DNA from: Sphingomonas kyeonggiensis
GTDB lineage: Bacteria; Pseudomonadota; Alphaproteobacteria; Sphingomonadales; Sphingomonadaceae
Assembly: GCF_014196745.1 (NCBI RefSeq)
Contig: NZ_JACIEH010000002.1
Coordinates: 1,240,383 to 1,304,382, forward strand
Length of the DNA: 64,000 bases
Reading direction: 5' to 3'
Every line of letters starts with the position of its first letter. Position 1 is the first letter of the stretch. This document shows positions 9,235 to 17,456 of this stretch, piece by piece. Below the pieces are notes generated by a model, which saw nothing but the letters and a program-made list of their open reading frames with translations, did not search any database and was not told the origin of the DNA. Both the position numbers and the translations under genes were made by a program.

Positions 9235-10758
9235 ATGGGTTCAGCCATTGTATCGATTTCACGAAGAGCTTGGGTGGGGCGTGAACATCTATTGGCGGCA
9301 TCGGCCGGATCTGAACCAGGGAAGGCGCGCTTCGATGCCGTTCGCGCGCCGCAGGGCCTGATGGGGGCACATCCCCTGGAGATCGTGCCCGACATGACCG
9401 GCGCGGACAGTCTGCGTGTCCTGATCGAAGGCTCGCCGGACGGCTTTCTGGTGCATGACGTGGCCGGGCACATCCTCGATGTGAACGAGCGCTTCTGCCG
9501 CGATCTCGGCTATAGCCGGGCGGAGCTGATCGGGCTGACTATCGACGAGATATCCTGCGGCAGATCACCCGCCGCGAACGCCAGGCTATGGGTTGCCGCG
9601 GTGCCGGGAACCGCTGCCACCGTGTCGCAGATCGCCGTTCGCAAGGACCGCACGACCTACCCGGCGGAGGTCCGCCTGACCTGCCAGATGGTCGCGGGCC
9701 GCAAGCTGTTCATGGCGTTCGCGCGCAGCCTGGGACGCCCCGCGCCACCTCGCCTCGGGGCGCTCGAGCTCTCTGCGCGAGAGAGGGCGCGGGAGGCCCA
9801 GTCGGTCTATGGAAAGCTGCGCGCGGTCATGGACAGCGCCGACGACGTGATCGCCTTCCAGGACCGGCTGGGCCGTTGCCTGATGCTCAATCGCAGCGCG
9901 GAGGCGCTGGCCGGGCTCCCACGCGGGGAAATCCTCGGCCGGAACGCGATCGAGATTTTTGGTGACGAGATCGGCACACGCCTCCGCGAGAAGGAGGAGG
10001 AAGTCCTGTCTACCGGCGCCTGCTCCGTCACCGAGGAAGTCTTCCCGGTGGATGGCGGTGAACGGATATTCCTCATCACCCGAAGCCCGCACCGCAACGA
10101 GCGGGATGAGATCGACGGGTTGGTGAGCATCGCCCGCGACGTCACCGATCTCCGCGAACGCGCGCGCCTGGCCGAGGAGCGACTGAAACAGGCCAATCTC
10201 TCGCTGGAGGAGGAGAAGTTGGCGCTTTCCCAGCGCACCGTCGAGCTGGGGCGCCAGGCGGGCGAGGATGCGCTGACCGGAATCGCCAATCGCCGTCGCT
10301 TCGACGAGGCGCTTGAACGGGCCTGTCTCCATGCTGCCCGCATGCGTCAGCCGCTGGCCCTGGCGATGATCGATGTCGATTTCTTCAAGCTCTACAATGA
10401 TCGCTATGGCCATGTGCAGGGCGATGCCACGCTGAAGCGGGTCGCCGATATCCTCGCCGGTGCGGTGCGGCGGCCCTATGATCTTGCCGCGCGCTATGGC
10501 GGCGAGGAGTTCGTGCTGCTGCTGCCCGGCTCGGACCAGCCCCGGCGCGTGCTCGAGGATATCGCCACCGAACTGGCGCGGGCGCGGCTGCCGCATGCCG
10601 CGTCGCCCGTATCCCCGTTCGTGACGATGAGCTGCGGTTGTGTGGTGGTGGCCGACCCCGCCGCCGTCGCGCCGGCGGACATCATCGGGGAGAGCGACAA
10701 GGCACTGTACCGGGCGAAGCAGGAAGGGCGAGACCGGATCGTCGTCACGCGCTTCTGA
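9235..10758 (+). CDS. PAS-PAS-GGDEF diguanylate cyclase
   Basis: Predicted cytoplasmic enzyme making cyclic di-GMP from two GTP. The 507-residue frame has two PAS-like regions (about 55-170, with SPDGFLVHDVAGHILDVN; about 195-310, with DSADDVIAFQDRLGRCLMLN), a coiled-coil linker (about 310-345) and a GGDEF domain. The active site reads GGEEF (422-426). The inhibitory I-site RPYD is present at 413-416, five residues upstream, so product inhibition is expected. No membrane segment is seen, so the input must be cytosolic or come from partners. The first ATG is used here; Met43 (9361) and Met53 (9391) are alternatives, and none has a strong ribosome site. A TTGTAA-type site lies 75-90 bp upstream, suggesting control by the nearby response regulator. 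Confidence 0.85.
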   Translation: MGSAIVSISRRAWVGREHLLAASAGSEPGKARFDAVRAPQGLMGAHPLEIVPDMTGADSLRVLIEGSPDGFLVHDVAGHILDVNERFCRDLGYSRAELIGLTIDEISCGRSPAANARLWVAAVPGTAATVSQIAVRKDRTTYPAEVRLTCQMVAGRKLFMAFARSLGRPAPPRLGALELSARERAREAQSVYGKLRAVMDSADDVIAFQDRLGRCLMLNRSAEALAGLPRGEILGRNAIEIFGDEIGTRLREKEEEVLSTGACSVTEEVFPVDGGERIFLITRSPHRNERDEIDGLVSIARDVTDLRERARLAEERLKQANLSLEEEKLALSQRTVELGRQAGEDALTGIANRRRFDEALERACLHAARMRQPLALAMIDVDFFKLYNDRYGHVQGDATLKRVADILAGAVRRPYDLAARYGGEEFVLLLPGSDQPRRVLEDIATELARARLPHAASPVSPFVTMSCGCVVVADPAAVAPADIIGESDKALYRAKQEGRDRIVVTRF

Positions 10759-10764
10759 CGAGCT

Positions 10765-10780
10765 TTGTAAAACCTTGTAA
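10765..10780 (+). promoter_or_regulatory. TTGTAA-type direct repeat (site B)
   Basis: TTGTAA at 10765-10770 and again at 10775-10780, period 10 bp. It lies just after the GGDEF stop and about 130 bp before the lipoprotein start, so the lipoprotein gene is the probable target. Confidence 0.6.
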
Positions 10781-10857
10781 AGTCGGCGAAATGGCGCGCG
10801 ACTTCGTGCGATCTAACCGGTTACACGCGTGATTGCGAACCTCCCATCGGTCGCAGT

Positions 10858-10883
10858 CGCCGCCGAGTTGAGGCTCGGCGGCG
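10858..10883. promoter_or_regulatory. 10-bp inverted repeat before the lipoprotein gene
   Basis: CGCCGCCGAG and CTCGGCGGCG are perfect complements with a 6-nt loop, ending 28 bp before the lipoprotein ATG. No T-run follows, so it may be a leader hairpin or a weak terminator for the GGDEF gene. Confidence 0.45.
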
Positions 10884-10911
10884 GCATCTCTATGGTTCTC
10901 CCCGGCGAGCC

Positions 10912-11424
10912 ATGCGGGAGAAAGAATTGCGTTGTGCCTTCTGGATCATGGCAGCCCCGCCCGCGCTCCTCGCCGGTTGCGTCGCGCCGATCGAGCGAAG
11001 CGACCTGATCGTCGGCGAGGCTCCGGTTCCGCCCGTGACGAGCTTCTTCATCGCGGGTACGGACATGAGCACGCCGATCGGTGTCGAGGCGCGCGAGGAA
11101 GTGCGCCGCGCCCTTGTCGCAGCCGGGCTGCGGGAGGATCCCGCAGCGCCGGTTCGCGTCGATATGGGGTTCGCGGTGGCCCGCAAGGCACTCCAGGTGG
11201 CGCTTCCGGAAGCGAAGCCGGTGCCTGCCGATCCGGAAGGCATCTCCACCTGCCGCCGCAGCCAATATGTCCTGTCGGTCGCGATGATCGCGCGGGACAA
11301 TGGACGGGTGCTGTTCCGCGGCGCAGCTACGGCGCATCGCTGCCCGCGCTCGGCCCGGAAGGCACTGCCGCTGCTGGCCAGGGCCGCCCTGTCAGACAGC
11401 CCCTGGACTGGCCGGAAGGACTAG
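10912..11424 (+). CDS. Putative lipoprotein of unknown function
   Basis: A 170-residue protein with a short N-terminal hydrophobic stretch and a lipobox (LLAGC, Cys about residue 23), so it is predicted to be lipidated and held in the periplasm or outer membrane. The mature part alternates helical and beta-type sequence, with paired-looking cysteines in CRRSQYVLSV and AHRCPRS. I do not recognise a family. Its 3' end overlaps the convergent CHASE2 kinase gene by 33 bp, an arrangement that suggests a fixed unit. The TTGTAA-type site B about 130 bp upstream suggests it is an output of the neighbouring two-component system. Met13 (10948) is an alternative start but would leave little signal peptide. 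Confidence 0.75.
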   Translation: MREKELRCAFWIMAAPPALLAGCVAPIERSDLIVGEAPVPPVTSFFIAGTDMSTPIGVEAREEVRRALVAAGLREDPAAPVRVDMGFAVARKALQVALPEAKPVPADPEGISTCRRSQYVLSVAMIARDNGRVLFRGAATAHRCPRSARKALPLLARAALSDSPWTGRKD

Positions 11425-13575
11425 GGTGAAGCAGGCACCGCCGTCCGGGGCCGCGCGATAGACCAGCACACCGTGGTGGCGCTCCGCCACGGTGCGGGCA
11501 TAGGCGAGCCCCAGGCCGGCGCTGAGCCCCTTCTTCTCCTTGGAGGTCGGGCCGAAGCGCTCGAACAGCCAGGGCAGCTGCTCGGATGGAACCCCCGATC
11601 CGGCGTCGCGTATCTCGACGCGCTGCCAAGTCGCGCCTTCCTCCACGACCTCTTCCAGGGTGCAACGGACCTCTCCACCCTCCGGGCTGAACTTCACCGC
11701 ATTGTCCAGCAGGTTGAGCAGCGTGCGGGTCAATGCCTGGTGCTCGCCCCGCACGCAGTGCGGCTCTTCGCCGGCATCGACGACGACGCGCACGCCTTTG
11801 GCATTGGCCAGCGGCCATACCGAGTCGCTCGCTTCGGCCAGGCAATCTGCCACGTCGATCTCCTCGGGCTGGAAGGTCGCACCCTCCAGTCGTGCGAACT
11901 GCACGAAATCGTCGGCGAGGCGCAGCGTCCGGCGTGCATGACCGGCGAGCCGGCGGGCGAGGCTCTCGGGGATGTCCTTGCCCGGCTCGCCCTCGACCAG
12001 CGCGACGATCGCGGCCTGGGGAGAACGCATGTCGTGGCTCAGGAATTCGATGGCCGCTTCGCGATCGCGTTCCGCCGTGCGGATCGCGGTGATATCCGCG
12101 AGCAGCAGGATCCAGCCCCGCTGCTCGGCGCGCGCACCGGTGAGGGGCGTCTTGCGCGGTGAGAAGCTGCGGCCGTCGGAAAGTGTCAGGTCCTCCGCCA
12201 GCGGCGCGCGGATCAGCCGTGTCACCTCCGACAGGTCGAGCGGACCGTCGAGCAGCAGCTGGGCGGGTTGGTTGGCCAGCAGCAGCTCGCCCGACAGAGT
12301 CGTGACGATCAGCGGATCGGCGACGCCCTCGATCGTGTCCGCGACGAACTGCTTGAGGTCGCGCAGACGGGCGATCGAGCTGCTCAGGGCCAGCGCGTTG
12401 CTGCCGGTTGGATCGAGTCCCACCGGCGCGGAGGGGGTGATCGCGCTGTCCGCGCCGAACCGGGTCAGCTCGTCGGACATTGCCCGGTGGATAGCGCTCA
12501 ACCGGCGCCATCCCCAGAGCGGGTAGACCAGGGCGAGTGCCAGCAGCGCCGATACCGGCGGGATCCAGATGCCGGCAAGCAGCAGCAGGGCGATGGGCAG
12601 CATCGCCGTCACCGTGAATATCGCCAGTACCGCGAGCAGCGACTGGGTCGGCCGCAGCCGCAGGAAGAGCAGCAGCAGGATGATGCTGGGCAGCCCGGCG
12701 AAGAGCAGGCGCCACGGCATCGATGCGAGCTGGACGAAGCGATCGACGAGCAGTGCGTTCAGCAGATTGGCCTGCACCTCGACCCCGGGGAGAGTGCCCG
12801 CCCCGGCGACGAAATGCCGATCGCCGAGCCCTGCCGCGGTCGCGCCGACGAGGATCAGCTTATCCTCGAGAAACCCCTGGGGAACCTCGCCCGCGAGCAC
12901 GTCCTTGAACGGCACGGTGCGGAAGCTGCCTGCGGCGGCATAGGGTACGAACACCCGGTAATCGTCATGCGCGGCGGCGCGGCCAAAGGCCGGCGAGGGC
13001 ACGCGGTTGGCCAGGCGGTAGGTCGTCTCGGCTAGGTGCGGAAGGGGCCGGCCGTCGATGTCCAGCGCCAGCAGCGCCGCGCGGGCGCTGCCGTCCGGAT
13101 CGTGCGGCAGGGCGACATGGCCGAGTGCGGCCGCCGCCTCGCGCTCCGGCGAAATGGGAAGGGTGGCGTCGAATTCCCTGCCGGCGGTGCCGGGGGCTTC
13201 GAGGAGGATCGGCAGCGAGACCGGCACACGGCGCATCGCCTCGGCCAGCGCGATGTCCTCGGCGGGGCGCGGGGCGGGCTCGGTGAACAGCACGTCATAG
13301 GCGATCGCGGCGGGCCGGGCGGCGGCCATGCGGGTTAGCGCCTGGGCGTGGATGTCGCGCCGCCACGGCCAATGGCCGATCGCGGCGACGCTGGCATCGT
13401 CGATCGCGACGATCAGGATCCGGTCGGACGGCGGCGCGGCGCGGAAGCGGATCAGCCCGTCGTACAGCGCACTGTCGAGCCGGGAGACTCCGCCACCCAG
13501 CACCAGGCCGCAGGAGACGGCGAGCGCCAGCAGGGCAATCGCCGCCCATTCCAGCAGCAACCGGACACGGGCCAA
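11392..13575 (-). CDS. CHASE2-domain sensor histidine kinase
   Basis: Membrane sensor kinase, predicted 727 residues. In order: a TM helix (about 4-28), an extracytoplasmic CHASE2 domain (about 30-300, with YDGLIRFRAAPPSDRILIVAIDD), three TM helices (about 310-395), a PAS-like segment, and a kinase core with phospho-acceptor His about 514 (LSHDMRSPQ), N box LLNLLDNAVKF, G1 DAGSG and G2 GLSAGLGLAYA. The start is taken as TTG at 13575, 2 bp after the stop of the LysM-FecR gene and about 9 nt after GGCGGA; a longer frame would run into that gene without a signal anchor. GTG at 13566 is an alternative. It is the last gene of the regulator-FecR-kinase operon and most likely phosphorylates the regulator at 14873-15574. 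Confidence 0.88.
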   Translation of the reverse strand: MARVRLLLEWAAIALLALAVSCGLVLGGGVSRLDSALYDGLIRFRAAPPSDRILIVAIDDASVAAIGHWPWRRDIHAQALTRMAAARPAAIAYDVLFTEPAPRPAEDIALAEAMRRVPVSLPILLEAPGTAGREFDATLPISPEREAAAALGHVALPHDPDGSARAALLALDIDGRPLPHLAETTYRLANRVPSPAFGRAAAHDDYRVFVPYAAAGSFRTVPFKDVLAGEVPQGFLEDKLILVGATAAGLGDRHFVAGAGTLPGVEVQANLLNALLVDRFVQLASMPWRLLFAGLPSIILLLLFLRLRPTQSLLAVLAIFTVTAMLPIALLLLAGIWIPPVSALLALALVYPLWGWRRLSAIHRAMSDELTRFGADSAITPSAPVGLDPTGSNALALSSSIARLRDLKQFVADTIEGVADPLIVTTLSGELLLANQPAQLLLDGPLDLSEVTRLIRAPLAEDLTLSDGRSFSPRKTPLTGARAEQRGWILLLADITAIRTAERDREAAIEFLSHDMRSPQAAIVALVEGEPGKDIPESLARRLAGHARRTLRLADDFVQFARLEGATFQPEEIDVADCLAEASDSVWPLANAKGVRVVVDAGEEPHCVRGEHQALTRTLLNLLDNAVKFSPEGGEVRCTLEEVVEEGATWQRVEIRDAGSGVPSEQLPWLFERFGPTSKEKKGLSAGLGLAYARTVAERHHGVLVYRAAPDGGACFTLVLPASPGAV

Positions 13576-13577
13576 GT

Positions 13578-14876
13578 TCAGCGATCCGCCTTGCGCGTGC
13601 GCGAAGGCGCGGCGATCGTCAGCTTTTCCGGATTGGTCCAGGTCTCGACGGTGTCGTCCGCTTCGATCTGCAACAGGCCGACGCGCCAGTGATAGACGCC
13701 GGGCGCGAGCCGGTGGAGCGTGAGCGAATCCTGCTCGAGCCCGACCCGGTCGACGATCGGCGGTGCGCCGGGGGTGTCGCCCAGCAACTGGAAGCGGTAG
13801 CGCCGCGCGCCGCTGCCCGAACCCCACCAGCGGAAGCGATAGCCATCGTCCGCCGTATCGACCGAGGCATGTAGCGAGGCGAGGCGCCGCTTGAAGCCAT
13901 AGCTCTGCGCGAAGCCCTCGATGCCGCTCGACGTTATCGCCGAGATGCGGGCGAACTGGTTGCCATTGGGAATGTCGGCGAAGGAGAAATGGCCGTCCTC
14001 GGAGATTTGCTCGACATTGTTGTCGATGAAGCCGGCATCGCTGGCGATGACCAGCCGATAGCGCGCGGCGCCGGGTGTCGGCGCGGCGCGGAATTCGACG
14101 ATGTCGTCGAGCTTCACGGCGCCAGGATCCTCGAGCGCAGGGGCGGGGAGCAGCGGTTCGGTGCGCACCGCGCCTTCCCCGTCACGGGCCGCGCCGATGC
14201 CGGGATCGAGCGCCAATTCGCGTCTTTGCCCATCGGCATCGGTGACGAGCACATGGCCGCTCAGCACTTCGGTGATCGCCGTTCCCGCGGCGAACGATAC
14301 CCGGAACTCGGTGCCGCGCACCGCGGTCATGCTCACCGGCGTCTCGATCCGGTACCGGCCCGACGACCCCTCGAGCGGCTGGACCTTGGTCTCCAGCCGG
14401 CCATTGGTGACCTCGAGGCGATAGTCGATCGCGTTGGTGAGCAGGATGCGCCGGAGTTCGCGGACCCGGACACGGCTCTGCGAGGGCAGCACGATGCGCG
14501 ACTGATCGGCGAGGATCAGCGTGGCGAAGCTGTTGGCCGCGGTGGAGATGAACATCCCCTCGCCGATGCTCGCGCCGATCACGGCGGAGGTTTCGCGCCC
14601 TTCGCTGGTGATCGCCACCCTGCCGCGATAGCTCGCCAGCCGGGCGGGCTCGATCCGGTAGCGCAGCCAGTTGCGGGGGATCCGGATCTGCCGTCCCGTC
14701 GGAAGGCGGCGCGGGTTCTGCACCCGGGCGAGCCTCAGCAGCGCCCGCCAGTCGCGCCCCTCGACCAGATAGTTGCGGCTCAGCTGGTCGGCCGTGTCGC
14801 CGCGCCGGATGACATAGGCGATTTCATTGGCACGCGGTGCGGGCCGGACGGCGGGTGGAGGCGTGTCGAGGATCAT
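13578..14876 (-). CDS. LysM and FecR domain protein
   Basis: A 432-residue protein with a LysM-like module (about 19-68, IAYVIRRGDTADQLSRNYL), a FecR-type beta domain (about 85-200, with TPVSMTAVRGTEFRVS) and two fibronectin-III-like segments toward the C-terminus (about 255-425). FecR domains usually act in the periplasm and LysM binds peptidoglycan, so the domains suggest a wall-linked sensor. However, no signal peptide or TM helix is visible at the N-terminus (MILDTPPPAVRPAPRA). Its ATG overlaps the regulator stop by 4 bp, which fixes the start and shows translational coupling. The kinase follows after 2 bp. It probably tunes the CHASE2 kinase; how it would be exported is unexplained. Confidence 0.85.
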   Translation of the reverse strand: MILDTPPPAVRPAPRANEIAYVIRRGDTADQLSRNYLVEGRDWRALLRLARVQNPRRLPTGRQIRIPRNWLRYRIEPARLASYRGRVAITSEGRETSAVIGASIGEGMFISTAANSFATLILADQSRIVLPSQSRVRVRELRRILLTNAIDYRLEVTNGRLETKVQPLEGSSGRYRIETPVSMTAVRGTEFRVSFAAGTAITEVLSGHVLVTDADGQRRELALDPGIGAARDGEGAVRTEPLLPAPALEDPGAVKLDDIVEFRAAPTPGAARYRLVIASDAGFIDNNVEQISEDGHFSFADIPNGNQFARISAITSSGIEGFAQSYGFKRRLASLHASVDTADDGYRFRWWGSGSGARRYRFQLLGDTPGAPPIVDRVGLEQDSLTLHRLAPGVYHWRVGLLQIEADDTVETWTNPEKLTIAAPSRTRKADR

Positions 14877-15574
14877 TGCATCTCCTCCGCGCCGAACTGC
14901 TCCATGCGATAGCCGAAGCCGGAAATCGCGACGATGCGGTAGCCGTTGGCGGGGGTCAGGTTGAGCTTGGCGCGGATACGCGAGACGTGCATGTCGAGCG
15001 TGCGGGTGGGGAGGTCGCCGGCGCTCTGCCAGATCTTCTCGAGCAGGTAGCTGCGCGACAGCGGCCGGTGCATGTTCTCGAAGAGAAGCAGGGCGAGCTT
15101 GAACTCCTTCGCACTGAGCGGGATGTCGGCATCCTCGAAGCGCACATGGCCCGTCAGCCGGTCGAAGCCGTATTTGCCGAAGATCGAGACGCGTTGCTGT
15201 GCTGCATCGGGCAGCGAACGGCGCAGCACCGCGCCGACGCGCGCGGCGATCACGATCGAACTCTCCGGCTTGATCACATAGTCGTCGGCACCGGTCTGCA
15301 GCGCTACGGCGATGTCGTCCTTGTCCGATCGGCTGGTCAGCATGATGATCGCAGTCGAATGCGCGCCCGCGCCGCGGATCGAGCGGAGCAGGTCGATGCC
15401 CAGGCTGTCGGGCAGGTTCCAGTCGAGCAGGATCAGGTCGAAGGTCTGGCGGCGCAGCGCGGCGAGCAGGGCGGCGCCGGTCCGGAACGGAGTGCAGGCA
15501 TAACCGGCCGCGGTCAGCGCGGCGCTGACGAAGTCGATGATCTCTTCGTCATCGTCGACCACGGCGATGCGCAT
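14873..15574 (-). CDS. OmpR/PhoB-family response regulator
   Basis: Predicted 233 residues from the chosen start. The receiver domain has the acidic pocket (Asp7-Asp9), phospho-acceptor Asp51 (LILLDWNLPD), Thr80 and Lys102 (YVIKPE). The C-terminal winged helix (about 137-229) contains LSAKEFKLALLLF and RTLDMHVSRIRAKL, typical for this family. Start Met at 15574 places MRIAVVDDD at the first strand; an in-frame ATG at 15616 would add 14 residues. Neither has a clear ribosome site. It is the first gene of an operon with LysM-FecR and the CHASE2 kinase. It is the obvious candidate to bind the five TTGTAA-N4-TTGTAA sites in this island, two of which lie upstream of its own gene. Confidence 0.9.
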   Translation of the reverse strand: MRIAVVDDDEEIIDFVSAALTAAGYACTPFRTGAALLAALRRQTFDLILLDWNLPDSLGIDLLRSIRGAGAHSTAIIMLTSRSDKDDIAVALQTGADDYVIKPESSIVIAARVGAVLRRSLPDAAQQRVSIFGKYGFDRLTGHVRFEDADIPLSAKEFKLALLLFENMHRPLSRSYLLEKIWQSAGDLPTRTLDMHVSRIRAKLNLTPANGYRIVAISGFGYRMEQFGAEEMQ

Positions 15575-15814
15575 CGCGTCGCTATGGTCCGGGAAGCCCG
15601 CCTTAAGCGAGACCATCGCAGCAGAAACCGTTACGCAAGTACATCTCGTCCTTTGTCAGTGGGAGCGAGCACCTATTTCCGGACACTGGATATCGGTGTT
15701 GCGTGAGTTTTCTCCGTATCGCGCGGTATGGCGCGGGACCATTCCAAGCTGCTGCCAACTCGCCTCATGGTGGAGTGCTAGCAAAGCGCTGCCCAAGGGG
15801 ACAGACATTGCCGG

Positions 15815-15829
15815 TGTAAACTGTTGTAA
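15815..15829 (+). promoter_or_regulatory. TTGTAA-type direct repeat (site C)
   Basis: TGTAA at 15815-15819 and 15825-15829, period 10 bp (TGTAAACTGTTGTAA). It is upstream of the response-regulator operon. Confidence 0.6.
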
Positions 15830-15890
15830 CGCGCGTGCGCTGTTGAGCCTCTCCTGCCCGCCCGCTGCGGGAGCTGCTGCGGAATGCGAT

Positions 15891-15905
15891 TGTAAACTGT
15901 TGTAA
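15891..15905 (+). promoter_or_regulatory. TTGTAA-type direct repeat (site D)
   Basis: The same 15-bp sequence as site C (TGTAAACTGTTGTAA), 76 bp to the right. Two identical sites in one intergenic region argue for a real regulator-binding element, possibly autoregulatory. Confidence 0.6.
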
Positions 15906-16014
15906 CCGAAGCTGATTTGATCGGGCTTTGCCCGGGTTGATGGGATATTGGCGGATCGTCTCGGGACGCGTGGCTGGGGGGCGCGTGTTCGTGAAGGCGA
16001 TATTCGCACCCCCT

Positions 16015-16167
16015 CCGGACAGCACACCCCATGTGCTCCGGGGACCCGGCCGGTCCGACTCCAACGGTAGTCGACCGTGCTGCCCCGCCGGGTCCCCCCG
16101 GCTCGGCGGGGCTAGGCTTTCGCGGCCCACCTGTCCGGTTTCGCTCTCGTCGTGACAAGTGGGCCGC
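16015..16167 (+). ncRNA. Cluster of three stem-loops, possible structured RNA
   Basis: Three consecutive inverted repeats occur in 150 bp of non-coding DNA. AGCACA (16021-16026) pairs with TGTGCT (16032-16037) and is extended by CCGG. GCCCCGCCG (16082-16090) pairs with CGGCGGGGC (16104-16112). GCGGCCCACCTGTC (16122-16135) pairs with GACAAGTGGGCCGC (16154-16167) with one mismatch and is followed by CTTTT. The last stem with its short T-run resembles a terminator, so this may be a small RNA with its own terminator. No known RNA family was recognised. Confidence 0.3.
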
Positions 16168-16200
16168 CTTTTCCCGCCGGGCGCGCGGCCTATATCTCCT

Positions 16201-16215
16201 TGTAAAATCTTGTAA
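16201..16215 (+). promoter_or_regulatory. TTGTAA-type direct repeat upstream of the DUF2958 gene (site E)
   Basis: TGTAA at 16201-16205 and 16211-16215, period 10 bp, about 125 bp before the DUF2958 start codon. Confidence 0.6.
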
Positions 16216-16340
16216 GATAGGCGCGCTTCGGATTGTCCGGGCCAGGACCGTGATCTACCTCCGAGATGCTGGAGGGGTGCAGGAATCCGAATGCCGGCGG
16301 GGCACGCGAACCCCGCTACAGGCTCAGCGACGGAAAATAC

Positions 16341-16688
16341 ATGACGCTTGATTTGCCCATCACGATTCTGGGCGGGCTGCTCGAAAATGGCGAGAAGACC
16401 CTGGCGGGGACCGCCCATGATCCGATGCCCGTCGTCAAACTACATTGTCCCGATACCGGGGGAATCTGGCTGCTGACGGAGCTCGACCCGAGGGATCCGG
16501 ACCGGGCGTTCGGCCTGTGCGATCCGCTTCCCGGTGCCCCGCGGGTATGTACGGTCTCGCTGACCGAGCTCGCGAAGTTTCGCGGGCCGCTGGGCCTGGC
16601 GATCGAACGCGACCTGCTCTTCCAGGCGGACCGAACGCTGCGCGCCTATGCCGAGCAGGCGCTGGCGGCGGGGCGGATCATAGCCTGA
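16341..16688 (+). CDS. DUF2958 family protein
   Basis: A 115-residue cytoplasmic protein matching the DUF2958 pattern: PVVKLHCPDTGGIWLLTELDP, FGLCDPLPG, VSLTELAKFRGPLGLAIERDLLF, and a C-terminal helix LRAYAEQA. The function of this family is not known; members are common in accessory regions of alphaproteobacteria. The start is the ATG at 16341; a longer frame reaches 16266 but the added residues do not fit the family. Site E upstream suggests the same regulon as the two-component system. A small hairpin follows the stop. Confidence 0.85.
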   Translation: MTLDLPITILGGLLENGEKTLAGTAHDPMPVVKLHCPDTGGIWLLTELDPRDPDRAFGLCDPLPGAPRVCTVSLTELAKFRGPLGLAIERDLLFQADRTLRAYAEQALAAGRIIA

Positions 16689-16694
16689 GCCGGG

Positions 16695-16711
16695 GTGTCC
16701 GAACTGGACAC
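16695..16711 (+). terminator. Hairpin after the DUF2958 gene
   Basis: GTGTCC and GGACAC pair around GAACT, 7 bp after the stop codon. There is no T-run, so intrinsic termination would be weak. Confidence 0.35.
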
Positions 16712-16949
16712 GCATCACACGTAATCTTCGAACTCCCGGGCAATCCATTGCCAGGAAAGCGGGAATTATGTCTCGATGCGAAGATGGCAGGCCATCGTGT
16801 ACGATATTCGAACTTCTCTATGGGAAGACGCCGACATAATCGCCGCGAGCGTGCTTAGCCTCCGATTGATCGGCTATCTACCGCAAGCCGGCGGAGGAGG
16901 CTAAACTGGGGGGCGCGTTGGTTCGGCGCCTAATGCGCGTGGCCAGAAT

Positions 16950-17456
16950 CTAGTCCGCAGTCCGGCGGCCCAGTCGGCGGGTATCGAGCGGCCGTGCGCC
17001 CTGCACCTTGGAACTATGCTCTTTCATCCAGGTCTCGGCGAACAGGTCGCGCTTCGCGATATGGTCGCTCAAGTCCTTCGTAACCCGGGTGAAGGCGCCG
17101 ATCAGCGTGCCGGGCTCGAGGAACGTGATGTCGTCGCCCAGCGTCTCGTTGAGCTCGCTCATCGCGATCATCAGAATCGTCATCAACTTATTGTCCGCGC
17201 AGCGCAGTGCGAATTCAGGGGACTTGAGTGCCAGCACTGCAATGATCGCGAATGGATCGCTGTTGGTGACTTCCGCGAACCGCACCAGCCGGTCGAAAGT
17301 GATGCGGCCGCGACCGGATTCAAAATGCTCATAGGAGCGGAGCGGCATGCCGAGCGCGCGGGCCACCTCGCTCGATCGCATGCGGCGATCCATGCGGATC
17401 GCCTTGAGCGCAGTCGAAAGCAGGCTGATATCGGCGCGCTCCTCAGTGCTCTTCAT
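16950..17456 (-). CDS. XRE-family helix-turn-helix regulator
   Basis: A 168-residue protein whose N-terminal part holds a Cro/CI-type HTH (about 15-70: MRSSEVARALGMPLRSYEHFESGRG, then ITFDRLVRFAEVTNSDPFAII). The C-terminal half is helical and not assigned. Start Met at 17456 (MKSTEERADIS) follows a good ribosome site (GGAGG, 4 bp spacing); an upstream extension to 17660 has no support. It is divergent from the GntR-lasso cluster, with about 300 bp between them, and may contribute to its control, but this is position only. Confidence 0.85.
   Translation of the reverse strand: MKSTEERADISLLSTALKAIRMDRRMRSSEVARALGMPLRSYEHFESGRGRITFDRLVRFAEVTNSDPFAIIAVLALKSPEFALRCADNKLMTILMIAMSELNETLGDDITFLEPGTLIGAFTRVTKDLSDHIAKRDLFAETWMKEHSSKVQGARPLDTRRLGRRTAD

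Larger units (their letters stand above)
15617..16340. other. Intergenic region, about 720 bp, no gene seen
   Basis: This separates the two-component operon from the DUF2958 gene. It contains three TTGTAA-type sites and a cluster of hairpins (16015-16167). Long overlapping frames are present, as usual in GC-rich DNA, but none shows recognisable protein sequence or a good ribosome site. Confidence 0.55.

Noticed and set aside
13578..14876. FecR anti-sigma factor of a FecI/FecR pair
   Set aside because: No sigma-factor gene is adjacent, and the protein is coupled to a two-component system with LysM and FnIII-like parts instead.
15765..16418. Minus-strand frame of 217 codons in the intergenic region
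   Set aside because: No recognisable protein sequence, no ribosome site, and it runs through the hairpin cluster and regulator sites.
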